From NCBI RefSeq assembly GCF_030819175.1, contig NZ_JAUTBJ010000002.1:2552001-2616000 (forward strand): a stretch of DNA of 64,000 nucleotides, written 5' to 3'. Shown here piece after piece: positions 34,683 to 44,964 of the stretch. A program made the translations under genes and the position numbers. Every line of letters begins with the position of its first letter. Within the stretch, counting starts at the first letter, position 1. This DNA comes from Sphingomonas sp. SORGH_AS_0879. Lineage in GTDB: Bacteria > Pseudomonadota > Alphaproteobacteria > Sphingomonadales > Sphingomonadaceae. Under the pieces are notes generated by a model that saw only the letters and a program-made list of their open reading frames with translations, had not been told where the DNA came from and did no database searches.

Positions 34683-36788
34683 ATGACGATCTGCCTGCGC
34701 CGGCTCGCCCCGGCCCTGATTCTCGTGCCGCTACTGACCGCTACCGGTGTTCGCGCCGAGGGATCGGGCGAGCGCGTGCCGACGGAGGAGGAAACGACCG
34801 ACGAGGTCGTCGTCACCGGATCGCGTAAGGCCAATGCCAGCATCAACGGGCTCGACATCGACCCGCATCTGCTGCCCCAGAATGTCCGCCTGCTCGACGA
34901 TATGCTGATCGACCGAGCGGGCTTTACCGACCTGTCGCAGCTGTTCGATCTTGCCGGGGGCATGTCGCGGCAGAACAGCTTCGGCGGGGCATGGGATGCC
35001 TATGCGATCCGGGGCTTTTCCGGCGACATCAACCAGGGGCCGGATCTGCTGGTCAATCGCTTCAGCGCCAATCGAGGCTTCAATGCGCGCCGCGATGTGG
35101 CGACGGTCGAAAGTTTCCAGGTGCTGAAGGGTCCCGCCTCGGCACTGTCGGGCAAGGGCGAGCCGGGCGGCTCGATCAACATCGTGACGAAGGCGCCGCT
35201 CGACCATTTTCATGCGAGCGGCGAGCTGGGCTATGCCAGTTTCGATACGTGGCGCGGCAGCTTCGACATTGGCGGGCCGGTCGAGGGTGGCCTGTCGACG
35301 CGGGTGATCGGCGTCTATCAGGACGGCGGCAGCTTCCGCGATTTCGTCCGCAACGACCGGTTGCTGTTCGCGCCGTCGATCGGCTGGCGGGTCAGCGACC
35401 GGGTGCGGCTGCTCTACCAGCTCGAATACAACCTCGTCCATTTCACCCATGATCGCGGCCTGGTCGCGGTGAACGGCAATGGCCGGGCGCTGCCGCGCAG
35501 CCGCTTCCTCGGCGAGCCCAATGACGGGCGGATGACCCAGCGCACGTCGCAGCATCAGGCGACGGCCTATGTCGACCTGGCCCCCGGCATCACGCTGGAG
35601 GGGGGTGTCCAGTATCGCGATGGCGCGTTGCTGGGCCAGTCGACGCACAATGCCACGCTGGTCGGCACGCGGTTGCGACGGCAATTGCGCATCCACGATT
35701 ACAAGTGGCAGGATCTGTCGGGTCGGATCGAGATCAGCGCCAACCGGACGCTGCTCGGCATCGGCAACCAGTTGCGGGTCGGCGCGGACGCCTTCGACTT
35801 CGACCAGCGGCGCATCTTCTACCGTTTCAGCCCGACGGCGGCGCAGCCCTATGACATCGACATCTTCAACCCCGTCTATGGCCAGCCCAAGCCGGTCGCG
35901 CCGCTCAACCAGAATCTGCTCGAACGGCTGAGCGGACAGAGCGTCTATGCGCAGGATCTGCTGACGCTCGACGATCGCTTCTCGCTGCTGCTCGGCATCC
36001 GCCACGACTGGATACGGCAGGACAATGTGAACTATCGGAGCGGTCGCACCGATCGCCAGCGCCCGCAGGCGACCAGCCCCCGCGCCGCCTTCACCTTCGC
36101 GCCGAGCGAGCATGTCTCCACTTATGTCAGTTGGGGCCGGTCGTTCCGGTTCAATCAGGGCGTCGATGCCGCCGCCAGCCCCTTCGTGCCCGAACGCGGC
36201 GAGGCGTGGGAAGCCGGGGTGAAGGTCGCGGCGCTGGCCAAGCGCCTGACCGGCACCGTCTCGCTGTTCCAGATCACCAAGCGCAACATCCTGGTCAACG
36301 ATCCCGCCAATGCCGGTTTCTCGATCGCGACCGGCGAAGCGCGCAGCCGTGGCGTGGAAGCGGACGTCAATTATCGTGCCGGGGACCGGCTGACCCTGAC
36401 CGGCGTCTATGCCTATACCGATGCGAAGGTGACGCGCGACACGCGGCCCGGCCTGACCGGCAGCGGCCTGTCGAACATCCCGCATCACAGCGGCGCGGCC
36501 TATGCCTTCTGGCAGTCGCGGGGGACCGAGCCCGGATCGGTCGGCATCGGTGCCGGAGTGACCTATGTCGGCGAGCGGCCGGGCGACGATGTCGTCAGCG
36601 GCTTCCGCCTGCCGGGCTATGCCACCGCGCGCCTCAACCTGTCCTATCAGGTCGCCCAGGGACTGTCCGCACATCTCGACGGCGAGAATCTGTTCGACGC
36701 TTATTATCTGGAAAGCAGCTATTCGAACGTGTGGATCACACCCGGCGCGCCGCGCACGATCCGCGCCCGGATCGCCGTCGCGCTGTGA
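34683..36788 (+). CDS. TonB-dependent siderophore receptor
   Basis: A 701-residue receptor of the FhuE/FpvA-like siderophore group: signal peptide to about GVRA, TonB box DEVVVTGSRK, and a plug with AYAIRGFSGDINQGPDLLVN and the conserved VLKGPASALSGKGEPGGSINIVTK. The C-terminal half has the typical barrel motifs YVSWGRSFRFNQGVD and NIPHHSGAAYAFW. AGGA precedes the ATG. It imports a ferric siderophore or similar metallophore through TonB energy. The divergent DUF3526 ABC transporter and the following plug-poor receptor gene (GTGA overlap) look functionally linked. The ligand is unknown. Confidence 0.9.
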   Translation: MTICLRRLAPALILVPLLTATGVRAEGSGERVPTEEETTDEVVVTGSRKANASINGLDIDPHLLPQNVRLLDDMLIDRAGFTDLSQLFDLAGGMSRQNSFGGAWDAYAIRGFSGDINQGPDLLVNRFSANRGFNARRDVATVESFQVLKGPASALSGKGEPGGSINIVTKAPLDHFHASGELGYASFDTWRGSFDIGGPVEGGLSTRVIGVYQDGGSFRDFVRNDRLLFAPSIGWRVSDRVRLLYQLEYNLVHFTHDRGLVAVNGNGRALPRSRFLGEPNDGRMTQRTSQHQATAYVDLAPGITLEGGVQYRDGALLGQSTHNATLVGTRLRRQLRIHDYKWQDLSGRIEISANRTLLGIGNQLRVGADAFDFDQRRIFYRFSPTAAQPYDIDIFNPVYGQPKPVAPLNQNLLERLSGQSVYAQDLLTLDDRFSLLLGIRHDWIRQDNVNYRSGRTDRQRPQATSPRAAFTFAPSEHVSTYVSWGRSFRFNQGVDAAASPFVPERGEAWEAGVKVAALAKRLTGTVSLFQITKRNILVNDPANAGFSIATGEARSRGVEADVNYRAGDRLTLTGVYAYTDAKVTRDTRPGLTGSGLSNIPHHSGAAYAFWQSRGTEPGSVGIGAGVTYVGERPGDDVVSGFRLPGYATARLNLSYQVAQGLSAHLDGENLFDAYYLESSYSNVWITPGAPRTIRARIAVAL

Positions 36789-38701
36789 GGCGGATGGCAT
36801 GGGGGCTGGCGCTGGTCGCCGGGGGCTGGGTCATGCCCGCCGCCGGGCAGCGCACGGCCGAGAATACGGTGCGCGAGGCGGAGGACGGCTTCGGCAAGAG
36901 CGTCGGCAGCGAGTCCATCGGCATCTATGCCAGCGGCGAGGTGCGCGGCTTCAGCGCGACCGAGGCAGGGAACAACCGGATCGAGGGCGTCTACTGGGAC
37001 CGTGCCGCCATATTGAGCAGCGTCATCACGCGGGAAACGACGACCCACGTCGGCCTCAGTGCCTTTGGCTATCCCCTGCCCGCACCGACCGGGATCATCG
37101 ACCATGAGATGCGGCGCGCGGGAACGAAGCCGGTGGTCAGCGTGCAGGTGAACAGCGGCGACTATCTGGGGACCGACCTGGTCGTCGATGCGGCCATCCC
37201 GATCGGCGACCGGATCGGCATCAACCTGGATGCGGCGCTGTACGACGATGAGTATGTCAGCGGCGCCGGGGGCTGGTTTGTCAGCTATGGCGGGATTGCG
37301 CGGGTGCGGCCCGCCGACGGCGTCGAGTTGACCGGCTTCTATGGCGGCTACAGCTTTGGCGACGAGGAACAGGCACCGACGATCTTCACCGCCGATGGTC
37401 GCGTTCCGGGACGCATTCCCCGCCGCCGCTTCTTCGGGCAGGACTGGGCCGACTGGGCGGGGCAGGCCTTCAACTATGGCGGGCTGGCCAAGGCGACGCT
37501 CGGCAAATGGCAGGTCATGGCAGGTGCCTTTCGCAGCCGTTTCGCCCGCGACGAATATCACACCGCCTTTTATCGCGGGGTCGATGCGAACGGGGTGGGA
37601 CGGTCCTTCGTCCTGGCGGGCGAGGATCAGACGACCGCCTCCACCTCGGGCGAGCTGCGGGTCAGCCGCCTGATCGAGGACGGTCCGCGTCGCCACCGGC
37701 TGCTCGTGTCGGTACGCGCTCGCGACGTGGCGGCGCGTTATGGCGGGCTGGCCACCGCCGATTTCGGGCTGGCGACGATCGGCGTTCCCGATCCAAAGCC
37801 CCAACCGCGGCTGGTTCCCGGCGAGCGGACGCGCGACGATGTGCAGCAGACGAGCTATGCCATCGGTTATGAACTGCGCTGGGCGCGGCTGCTCGAACTC
37901 AATCTGGGCCTGACACGCACCGATTACCGCAAGACGGTCGCGGTGCCGGGAGCGCCGGCCGTGCTCCAACACGACCGGCCATGGTTGTGGAACGCCGCGC
38001 TGGCGCTGCTGCCGACCGAGCGACTGACGCTCTACGCCGCGACGACGCGCGGGCTGGAGGAAAGCGGGATCGCGCCGGGCAATGCGAGCAACCCCGGCGC
38101 GGCGCTGCCCGCGCTGCGCACCCGGCAATATGAGGCGGGCGCGCGCTATGCCTTTTCCGGCGGCTGGCGGGCGACGGCGGCGGTGTTCGACATCGCCAAG
38201 CCCTATTTCGATCTCGACCGGCGCGACGGCATGTTTCGCCAGCTGGGCACCGTCACCCATCGCGGAGCGGAGGCGTCGCTGTCGGGCAGTCCGCTGGAGG
38301 GCCTGAGCATGGTCGCCGGCATGGTCTGGCTACGGCCCCGCGTGACCGGCCAGGCGGTCGACGACGGGCGGATCGGCGCGCGCCCCATCGGCCGCACGCC
38401 GCTATTCATCGATGCCAGCGCCGATTATCGGATTCCGGGCCTTGCCGGTGTCTCGGTCGACGCCCATGCGACCTTCGAGGCGCGGCGGACCGCCAATGCC
38501 GCGAACACCGCCGCGCTCCCGGCCCGCGCGATCCTCGACCTCGGTGCCCGCTATCGCAGTCGCATCGGCCGCGTGCCGACGCTGCTGCGGCTACAGGTCC
38601 GAAACGTCGCCGACACATTCGGTTGGCGGGTGTCCGGCGGTGGCGGCTATACCCTGTTGCCGGGCCGCCGGGTGACGGCGAGCCTGACGGCGGATTTCTA
38701 G
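36785..38701 (+). CDS. TonB-dependent-receptor-like outer-membrane protein with reduced plug
   Basis: A protein of about 638 residues. A GTG at 36785 overlaps the upstream receptor stop (GTGA) and gives the signal peptide MRRMAWGLALVAGGWVMPAAGQ; an ATG three codons later is an alternative. The barrel half is recognisable (YEAGARYAFSGGWRATAAVF and the RVTASLTADF end with a terminal aromatic). The plug is poorly conserved: I see no TonB box and none of the LRG/GP motifs of the first receptor. It may work as a partner channel or be a divergent receptor. Tight coupling to the siderophore receptor argues that they act together. A similarity search should tell which family it belongs to. Confidence 0.72.
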   Translation: MRRMAWGLALVAGGWVMPAAGQRTAENTVREAEDGFGKSVGSESIGIYASGEVRGFSATEAGNNRIEGVYWDRAAILSSVITRETTTHVGLSAFGYPLPAPTGIIDHEMRRAGTKPVVSVQVNSGDYLGTDLVVDAAIPIGDRIGINLDAALYDDEYVSGAGGWFVSYGGIARVRPADGVELTGFYGGYSFGDEEQAPTIFTADGRVPGRIPRRRFFGQDWADWAGQAFNYGGLAKATLGKWQVMAGAFRSRFARDEYHTAFYRGVDANGVGRSFVLAGEDQTTASTSGELRVSRLIEDGPRRHRLLVSVRARDVAARYGGLATADFGLATIGVPDPKPQPRLVPGERTRDDVQQTSYAIGYELRWARLLELNLGLTRTDYRKTVAVPGAPAVLQHDRPWLWNAALALLPTERLTLYAATTRGLEESGIAPGNASNPGAALPALRTRQYEAGARYAFSGGWRATAAVFDIAKPYFDLDRRDGMFRQLGTVTHRGAEASLSGSPLEGLSMVAGMVWLRPRVTGQAVDDGRIGARPIGRTPLFIDASADYRIPGLAGVSVDAHATFEARRTANAANTAALPARAILDLGARYRSRIGRVPTLLRLQVRNVADTFGWRVSGGGGYTLLPGRRVTASLTADF

Positions 38702-38765
38702 CACTGGGCCTTATCCCATGGCGTTCGCCGGAGAATCCGCGACCCGGCCGTAAAGTGGCATTGCG

Positions 38766-39494
38766 TCAGACGACATTCAGATCCGTCACGAACTCGTAGC
38801 GGTCTCCGCGATAGACCGAGCGGGTGAATTCGACGATCCGCCCATCGGGAATTCGGGTGCAGCGTTCGATCCGCAACACCTCGGAATTCTGTCGTACGTT
38901 GAGGATCCCGGCTTCGGTTTGCGTGGCGAGCGAGGCGCGGACGCGCTGCGTGCCCGATGTGGGTCGAAAGCCATGGACCTCAAGCGCCTGATAGAGCGAA
39001 TCGCCCAGCGCATCGAGGTCGGGCATGAAGATCGCCGGAATCACCGCATGCTCGATCGCCAGCGGTTCATCGCCCGCCAGGCGGACACGGCCGAGCCGGG
39101 CGACGCGGGTATCGGGAGCCACTCCCACCGCCGCGGCTTCCTCTTCGGTCGCCAGGGCGTAGGATTTGTAGATCCATACCACGCCGGGGTCCTGCCCGCG
39201 CGACCGGGTGTCGTCGGTAAAGCTGTTCAGCTTCGCCCCCGGCGCTTCGATCCGTCGCGCGACGAAGGTCCCCGAACCCTGCCTGCTGATCAGCACGCCT
39301 TCGTCGATCAACTGCTTGATGCCCTTGCGGACGGTGACGCGCGACAGGCCCACCATTTCGCTGAGTTCCCGTTCGGAGGGCAGCGCACTTCCCGGATCGA
39401 TCCCCCCGCCGTCGATATGCTCGCGCAGGCTCTGGGCGAGTTGCAGGTACAAGGGCGTCGCTTCGTCGCTCCGCGTCCAGGCGATATCGCGCAT
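38766..39494 (-). CDS. GntR/UTRA (HutC-type) regulator of the MurNAc operon
   Basis: A 242-residue regulator with an N-terminal GntR winged helix (YLQLAQSLREHIDGGG; SALPSERELSEMVGLSRVTVRKGIKQLIDEGVL) and a C-terminal UTRA effector domain (about residues 90-235). UTRA regulators of the NagR/DasR group sense amino-sugar phosphates. The start at 39494 follows the murQ stop by two bases; a longer in-frame start was rejected. It is the last gene of the PP2C-AnmK-receptor-symporter-MurQ unit, so MurNAc-6-P or GlcNAc-6-P is the likely effector. Four GGTAT-type half-sites before the receptor gene are candidate targets. Confidence 0.88.
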   Translation of the reverse strand: MRDIAWTRSDEATPLYLQLAQSLREHIDGGGIDPGSALPSERELSEMVGLSRVTVRKGIKQLIDEGVLISRQGSGTFVARRIEAPGAKLNSFTDDTRSRGQDPGVVWIYKSYALATEEEAAAVGVAPDTRVARLGRVRLAGDEPLAIEHAVIPAIFMPDLDALGDSLYQALEVHGFRPTSGTQRVRASLATQTEAGILNVRQNSEVLRIERCTRIPDGRIVEFTRSVYRGDRYEFVTDLNVV

Positions 39495-39496
39495 CG

Positions 39497-40393
39497 TCAC
39501 GCCTCCCGCGCGTCCAGCGTTTGCAGGGCGTCGCGCAGGCTGCCTTGGTGCGCGTCGAGCAGCGCCCTCGCCTCGTCCAGGGGCAAGCCCATGGCGACCA
39601 GCACGCCACACCTTATGTCGTTCTCCGCAACGTCGAGCGCATGGATCGCCACCTCGGCATCCACGTCGGCCAGTTCCTGGACCATGCGGCGAGCGCGTCG
39701 AAGGAGCTTGGCATTGGATACGCGCATGGCCACCATCCGTCCGCGATAGACGAACCCCAGGCGCAGCATGAGGGCGGTGGACAACAGGTTCAGCACCGCC
39801 TTTTGCGCGGTTCCCGCCTTCATGCGGGTCGATCCCGCCAGAACTTCGCTGCCCGTATCGGCCAGCACATGATGCTCCGCCTGTTCGATCAGGGCCGTCC
39901 CCGGATTGTTGGCGATCCCGATCGTCAGCGCACCGAGCGCCCTGGCGTGCCGAACCGCGGCCACGGTGTAAGGCGTCTGTCCGCTCGCCGCGACACCGAT
40001 GACGACATCGGACGGCGTGATCGCGCAGGCGTCGATATCGGCCCGCGCCGCCTCGACATTGTCCTCCGCCCCTTCATACGCCTCCGTCAGCGCGCCGAAG
40101 CCGCCCGCCATCAGGAAGACCAGGCGCTTCATCGGCCAGCAGAATGTGGGGTTCAGCTCGGTACCGTCCTGCACGGCGAGCCGCCCCGATGTGCCCGCGC
40201 CGACATAGATCAGGCGTCCGTCCTGGCCCAGCCGCGCCGCCGCCGCTTCGGCAGCCCGCGCGATCGCGGCCGTCTGCGACTGGATGGCGGCGATGGCGGC
40301 CATCTGCCCTTCCAGCATCGCTTCGACCGCCGATTCCGTCGGCCATTGGTCAAGGTCCAGATACCGGGCGTCGAGCGTTTCGGTATTCATCAT
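39497..40393 (-). CDS. murQ: N-acetylmuramic acid 6-phosphate etherase MurQ
   Basis: A 298-residue SIS-domain protein, the same length as E. coli MurQ. Family motifs are YVGAGTSGRLAVQDGTELNPTF with the catalytic-type Glu79, EGAEDN near residues 107-112, and GSTRMKAGTAQKAVLNLL. It cleaves the lactyl ether of MurNAc-6-P to GlcNAc-6-P and D-lactate in the cytoplasm. The ATG at 40393 overlaps the stop of the symporter gene (ATGA), and a second ATG follows immediately. With AnmK and Dld nearby it places this locus in MurNAc/anhydroMurNAc catabolism. Confidence 0.94.
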   Translation of the reverse strand: MMNTETLDARYLDLDQWPTESAVEAMLEGQMAAIAAIQSQTAAIARAAEAAAARLGQDGRLIYVGAGTSGRLAVQDGTELNPTFCWPMKRLVFLMAGGFGALTEAYEGAEDNVEAARADIDACAITPSDVVIGVAASGQTPYTVAAVRHARALGALTIGIANNPGTALIEQAEHHVLADTGSEVLAGSTRMKAGTAQKAVLNLLSTALMLRLGFVYRGRMVAMRVSNAKLLRRARRMVQELADVDAEVAIHALDVAENDIRCGVLVAMGLPLDEARALLDAHQGSLRDALQTLDAREA

Positions 40394-41964
40394 AGCGTTG
40401 ATCCCACTGGGAGCGTCGATGCAGAGCGGCCCGCTGGCGCGGCGCAGACCAGGAACGCCAAGGCCGTTCCTATGCAAAGCTGGAAAGGAAAGGATAGCCC
40501 GGTGAGCGCGAGCGGCAGGTCGATGGCCCGGGCAATCGCCGGTTGCAGCAGGATGATCGTCACGAAGCCGATCAACAGCGCCGCGATGGCCGAGCCGGTC
40601 GTGCCGCGCGTGGTGAACAACGCCGTGAAATACACGCCGAGCAGACCCGCATAGCTGAACACCATCACCTGCAACGCGAATTCGAGGAGGCCCATCGAAC
40701 TGTGGCGCTGCCAGTAGAAGGAAAGGACGGCCATCAGGAACATCGCAAAGCCGATGATGCCCATGCCCGCACGCCCGGCCTGAACGAAATGATGCTCATC
40801 CACGGGCCCACGCCGGTCGCGCCAGGGGCGATAGAAGTCCTGCACCAGGACCGACGACATCGCGTTGAGCGCCGAATTGGTGGTCGCCACCGCCGCCGCG
40901 CAGATGCCGATCGTCACCAGGCCGCGCAGGCCGCCGGGCAATTGGGTCAGGATATAGTGCATGAAGATGCTGATCTTCTGCCCCTCGAACCTGCTGGCCG
41001 CGACGGCGCCCGAACCGCCCATAAGGTCGGGACGGTCATAGAAGACGTACAGCAACAGGCCGATGACCATGAACATGCCGACGGTCGGCACGGTCGCCAG
41101 TACGGACAAATAAAGGCTGCGCGCCCCCGTCCTCGCGTCCCGGCACGACAGCAGGCGCTGCGTGGTGTCCTGATCCATGCCCGCATTGGCGATGTACAGC
41201 AGCGCGAGGCCCGTGACGATCGCCAGCACCGAAAAGGGCCGCGACAGGTCGAGCGAGAAGTCGAACAGCCGCAGCTTGTCCACGCCCTGCGGCGTATGCG
41301 CCAGCGCCTCCAGTATCTGGCCATTCGAGGCCGGGATCGACAGGCGCAGGAACACCAGCACCGCGATCGCCGAGCCGACATAGACGACGAACTGGATCAG
41401 GTCGTTCCACAATACCGACTTCAGACCGCCAACGAAGGTGAACGCCACGCTCGCCACGACCAGCGCGGCGGCGGCGAAGATGATGCCCTGCACACCCACG
41501 CCCCCCGTGACGACCATCGCCAGCGCGATGGCGGCGAGATACACGCGCGCACCACCGGCAAAGACCCGTCCCACCAGGAACATTCCCCCCGCCCAGCGGG
41601 TCGCCCGCTCGCTGAAACGCAAGGTCAGCAACTCATAGGCGGTGGTGGCGCGGATCGCGTAGAAACGCGGGATCAGGACATGCGCCACGAAGATCGCGCC
41701 GATCAGGCCCCCGCAAATATTGCCGCTGAGATAGGTGAGGTTGCCGTGATAACCATAGTCCGGCCCTCCCAGGAAGGTCGCGGCCGACTGCGTCGCGGAC
41801 AGCACCGAAAGCGCGGCGAGCCACGCCGGCACGGTGCCGCCCGCCAGGAAATATTCGCGCGCCGACGTGGTCTGGCGCGGCGTCAATATCCATCCGCCCA
41901 CGACCAGCACCAGCAGATAGCCCGCGATCACCAGCCAGTCGGCCATGGAAAAGGGCAACGTCAT
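40390..41964 (-). CDS. SSS-family sodium:solute symporter, candidate MurNAc/anhydro-sugar importer
   Basis: A 524-residue member of the solute:sodium symporter family with about 13-14 membrane segments. The sodium-site region GTVPAWLAALSVLSATQSAATFLGGPDYGYHG and AGGARVYLAAIAL match SSS transporters of the SGLT/NanT-like branch. The start at 41964 begins the first helix (MTLPFSMADWLVIAGYLLVL); an upstream in-frame start would add a non-conserved tail. It sits between the outer-membrane receptor and MurQ, so it would carry the same cargo over the inner membrane; this replaces the AmpG or PTS routes of enterobacteria. The substrate is inferred from context. Confidence 0.87.
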   Translation of the reverse strand: MTLPFSMADWLVIAGYLLVLVVGGWILTPRQTTSAREYFLAGGTVPAWLAALSVLSATQSAATFLGGPDYGYHGNLTYLSGNICGGLIGAIFVAHVLIPRFYAIRATTAYELLTLRFSERATRWAGGMFLVGRVFAGGARVYLAAIALAMVVTGGVGVQGIIFAAAALVVASVAFTFVGGLKSVLWNDLIQFVVYVGSAIAVLVFLRLSIPASNGQILEALAHTPQGVDKLRLFDFSLDLSRPFSVLAIVTGLALLYIANAGMDQDTTQRLLSCRDARTGARSLYLSVLATVPTVGMFMVIGLLLYVFYDRPDLMGGSGAVAASRFEGQKISIFMHYILTQLPGGLRGLVTIGICAAAVATTNSALNAMSSVLVQDFYRPWRDRRGPVDEHHFVQAGRAGMGIIGFAMFLMAVLSFYWQRHSSMGLLEFALQVMVFSYAGLLGVYFTALFTTRGTTGSAIAALLIGFVTIILLQPAIARAIDLPLALTGLSFPFQLCIGTALAFLVCAAPAGRSASTLPVGSTL

Positions 41965-42063
41965 CGAAGCATACTCCGATCGCCCGGAACCGAACGTCCA
42001 CGGGCATGGGGCGAATGCGCCCGGCCCGCGGATCGGGCCGGACGCCATGGCAAGGCTATCCGA

Positions 42064-44815
42064 TCACAGATGCGCGGTCAGCGAGAAGCCGATCGTCCGC
42101 CCCAATATGTCGTAGGTGTCGGGGAAGGTGTTGAAGACACCGCCGGTCGACACGCGCGGCGGGGTCTTGTCGAACAGGTTGTAGACGCCCGCGCTCATCG
42201 TGACGACATCGGTGAAATCGTACGATGCCGACAGGTCGAAGATATCCTGCGCCGGAAGCGTCTCGGTCGACCCGACCGTGCTCGACCGGACCTTGCCGAT
42301 ACGCTGCCAGTCGAACTGGATCACGCCCTTGTCGAGCAGCCAGCCGAGCCCGGCAGTGTGGCGATAATCCGGCTGGACCAAGGTCGTACCGTCGCTCGAA
42401 CAGGTCGCACCGAACGTGCCCTTGCACTGCACCGCCGACACGGTCGGGTTCGCCTGGATCAGATAGGAGGTGACGATGTTGCCCTGATAGCTCGCACGCA
42501 CCCCCTTGCCCGGCAGCCAGTCCGCCCGCAGCGTATAGGCCGCCGAGATGTCGAAGCCGCGTTGCAGCAGACGGCCCAGATTCTGGTTGTTGACGAACGC
42601 ATCGGCGAAGGTGCCGTTCGCGTTGCGCGTGACCAGCGCGCACAGCGGATTGCTCGCGCTCGGATTGGTGATGTAGCAGCTCGTGATCGCCGCGATCGGC
42701 TGGATCACGCCGACCGCCCCGCGCAGGTCGAGGTTATAATAGTCGACCGTCACGTTCAGGCCCGGCAGGAAGGTCGGCGTGAACACCGCACCCGCCGTCG
42801 TCGTATAGCCCGTCTCCGGCTTGATGTCGGGATTGCCGCCATAATAATAGTTGCCGGTCAGATAGCCGGGGGCGGTGGAATTGGCCGAGCCGACCGCCGG
42901 AGCACCGAACCGCGCGCATTGCGCCGCATTGCCGGTACCGATCACGCAAGGATCGCCGCCATAGCGCGGCTTCAGGCGATCGACCGTGACCAGACTGTTG
43001 AGCGGCAGCGAGGAAGTTGCTGGCGGCGAACTCCCCGAAATTGGGCGTCCGCAACACCCGTTGATAGGTGCCGCGCAGCCGCAGGTTGCGGTCGACTTCC
43101 CAATTGCCTTCGACCTTCCACGTGCCGTGCGTGCCGAACAGGTTATAGTCCGACAGGCGATAGGCGCCCCCCACGTCCAACTTGCGGATCAGCGGCGTGT
43201 CGTGGATCAGCGGGACGAGGACTTCGCCATAGAGTTCGATGACGTCGAACGCCCCGCGATAGGCGGCCTGCACGCCCTGGCGATAGGTGTTGCCGGACAG
43301 CAGCGCGCTGTCCTGATTGATGCTCGCCGTTTCGCGCCGATACTCGACGCCGCCTGCAAAACCGATGGGACCTGCGGGCAGGGAAAACAGATCGGCCAGC
43401 GTGCCGCTCAGCGTCCCCGCCGTGACGAACTGGTCGCGCTTGCGAATGAAGCCGTCGATCGTGCTGCCCAGCGCGGCGGCGAGGCCGGGCCGGTTGGGGC
43501 CGAAGATGTTCACCGAATTGACGATCGACGCGAAATTGTTGGCGCCGGCCGCGTTGGCGACGAGGCCGTCGCCCGAGATCAGGGACGATTCGGTCGAACG
43601 GCCATATTGCGCATAGACGTTCCACCGCACCGCATCGGTCAACGGCCCACGCAGCCCCGACTGGACCTGCAAGGTGTTGCGCTCGGTCGCATAGGTGATC
43701 AGGCCCAGCTCGGCGAGAGAACGCGACACGTTCACCTGCGCGGTGCCGTTCACGAAGGTCAACTGGTTGCGGATCGCGTCGGTCAGAAACGGATTGGTCG
43801 CGCTGATCGCGACATTACGGTTGACCGAGGCGGGCGCCGCACCGGGAGTGCCCGTCTCCTCGGTCCGGGCATTGGTATACATGGCCCGGCCATAGAGCTC
43901 GACCTGCGGCGTAATCTCATACTTGTAGAGCGCCGCCACATTGATGCGCTTGAGCGGTGAGATCAGCGGATAGCTGGCCGAGATGTTCGATGTGGGCGAA
44001 GGACTGGTCGTGAACGCGCCATCGTCGGTGAAGCCGAAGCGGCGACCGCTCGCGACATCGGTAAAGACGCCGCCGATGCTCGGGATGGTCTGGTTGGGCG
44101 TCGCGGCCCAGTCGCGCTGTCCGGCGCGCACCCCGTCCCGCTGCGTATAGTCCGCCGCGATCACCAGGTTGCCACGATCACCGATGCCGGTGCCCAGCAT
44201 CAGCGAGCCGCCATATTGCGCGCCGCCCTGGACCGACAACCGGCTGGTTGCGGTGCCGCGAATGCCCTCATACTCGTCGTTGAGGATGAAGTTCACGACG
44301 CCCGCCACGGCATCCGCGCCGTAAACCGCCGCCGCGCCGCCGGTCAGCACGTCGACACGCTTGATGAGCGAGGCGGGAATCGCATTGACGTCGACCGAGT
44401 TGCGGAAGCTGAACGGCGCCGCACGCGTGCCGTCGATCAGCACCAGCGAGCGGCTTTGGCCGAAATTGCGCAGTTCGAGGACCTGGGCGCCGAACGCATC
44501 GCTGCCCTGCGAGCCCTGACGCACGCCGCCCGACAATTGCGGAATGGCGGTGGAGAAATCCTCGATCGTCAGGGCGGAGCGAAGCTTGATCTGCTCCTCG
44601 CTGGTCGAGGCGACCGGGCTGCTGGAGGTCAGGCCGGGAACGGGAATGCGCGTGCCCGTCACCACGACCTCGTCACCGGTCGTCGAAGCGTCCTGGGGCG
44701 CGGGGGTAGCCGACGTCGCCGGACCGGTCTGCGCCAGCGCGACGCCGGGTGCCTGGATCAGGGCGACGGCCAGTGCGGCTGCGGCTACGCTCTGTCGGTA
44801 TGACGTCATGATCAT
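42064..44815 (-). pseudogene. TonB-dependent receptor of the MurNAc locus, one-base frameshift
   Basis: Two frames form one receptor of about 917 codons. The first (start ATG 44815, good GGGAGGG ribosome-binding site) holds the signal peptide, the TonB box DEVVVTGTRI and the plug (PQLSGGVRQ; VLELRNFGQSRSLVLIDGTR). The second holds the last third (NSLVTVDRLKPRYGGDPCVIG up to SLTAHL). They join near 43000-43020, where there is one base too many. The product as sequenced would lose the end of its barrel. The gene stands between anmK and the symporter and is presumably the outer-membrane importer of the locus. The insertion is either a real mutation or a sequence error. Confidence 0.85.
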
Positions 44816-44902
44816 CAAAGTCCCTCCCTGATATGCCCCAACCTGGTCCGCCGATCATGGAACATGTCGCACGACGGGCCCGGAAACCCGCTCCGATCAT
44901 GC

Positions 44903-44964
44903 ATACCAGTCACCAACATGTAAAGATATGGTATCATCATTTGGTATTACTCACGGGATACCAT
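44903..44964. promoter_or_regulatory. Cluster of GGTAT/ATACC half-sites, candidate GntR/UTRA operators
   Basis: Four copies of the half-site lie within 62 bases: ATACC at 44903 and 44958, GGTAT at 44930 and 44943. ATGGTATC (44928-44935) and GATACCAT (44957-44964) form a perfect 8-base inverted repeat with a 21-base spacer. They lie between anmK and the receptor, partly inside the last codons of anmK. HutC-type regulators often recognise GGTAT-like arms, and a regulator of this type is encoded in the same unit. Confidence 0.5.

Noticed and set aside
40543..43242. An 899-codon open frame on the plus strand, antisense to murQ, the symporter and the receptor end.
   Set aside because: Arg/Gly/His-rich composition with no domain, and the opposite strand has clear family motifs; it is a by-product of high GC.
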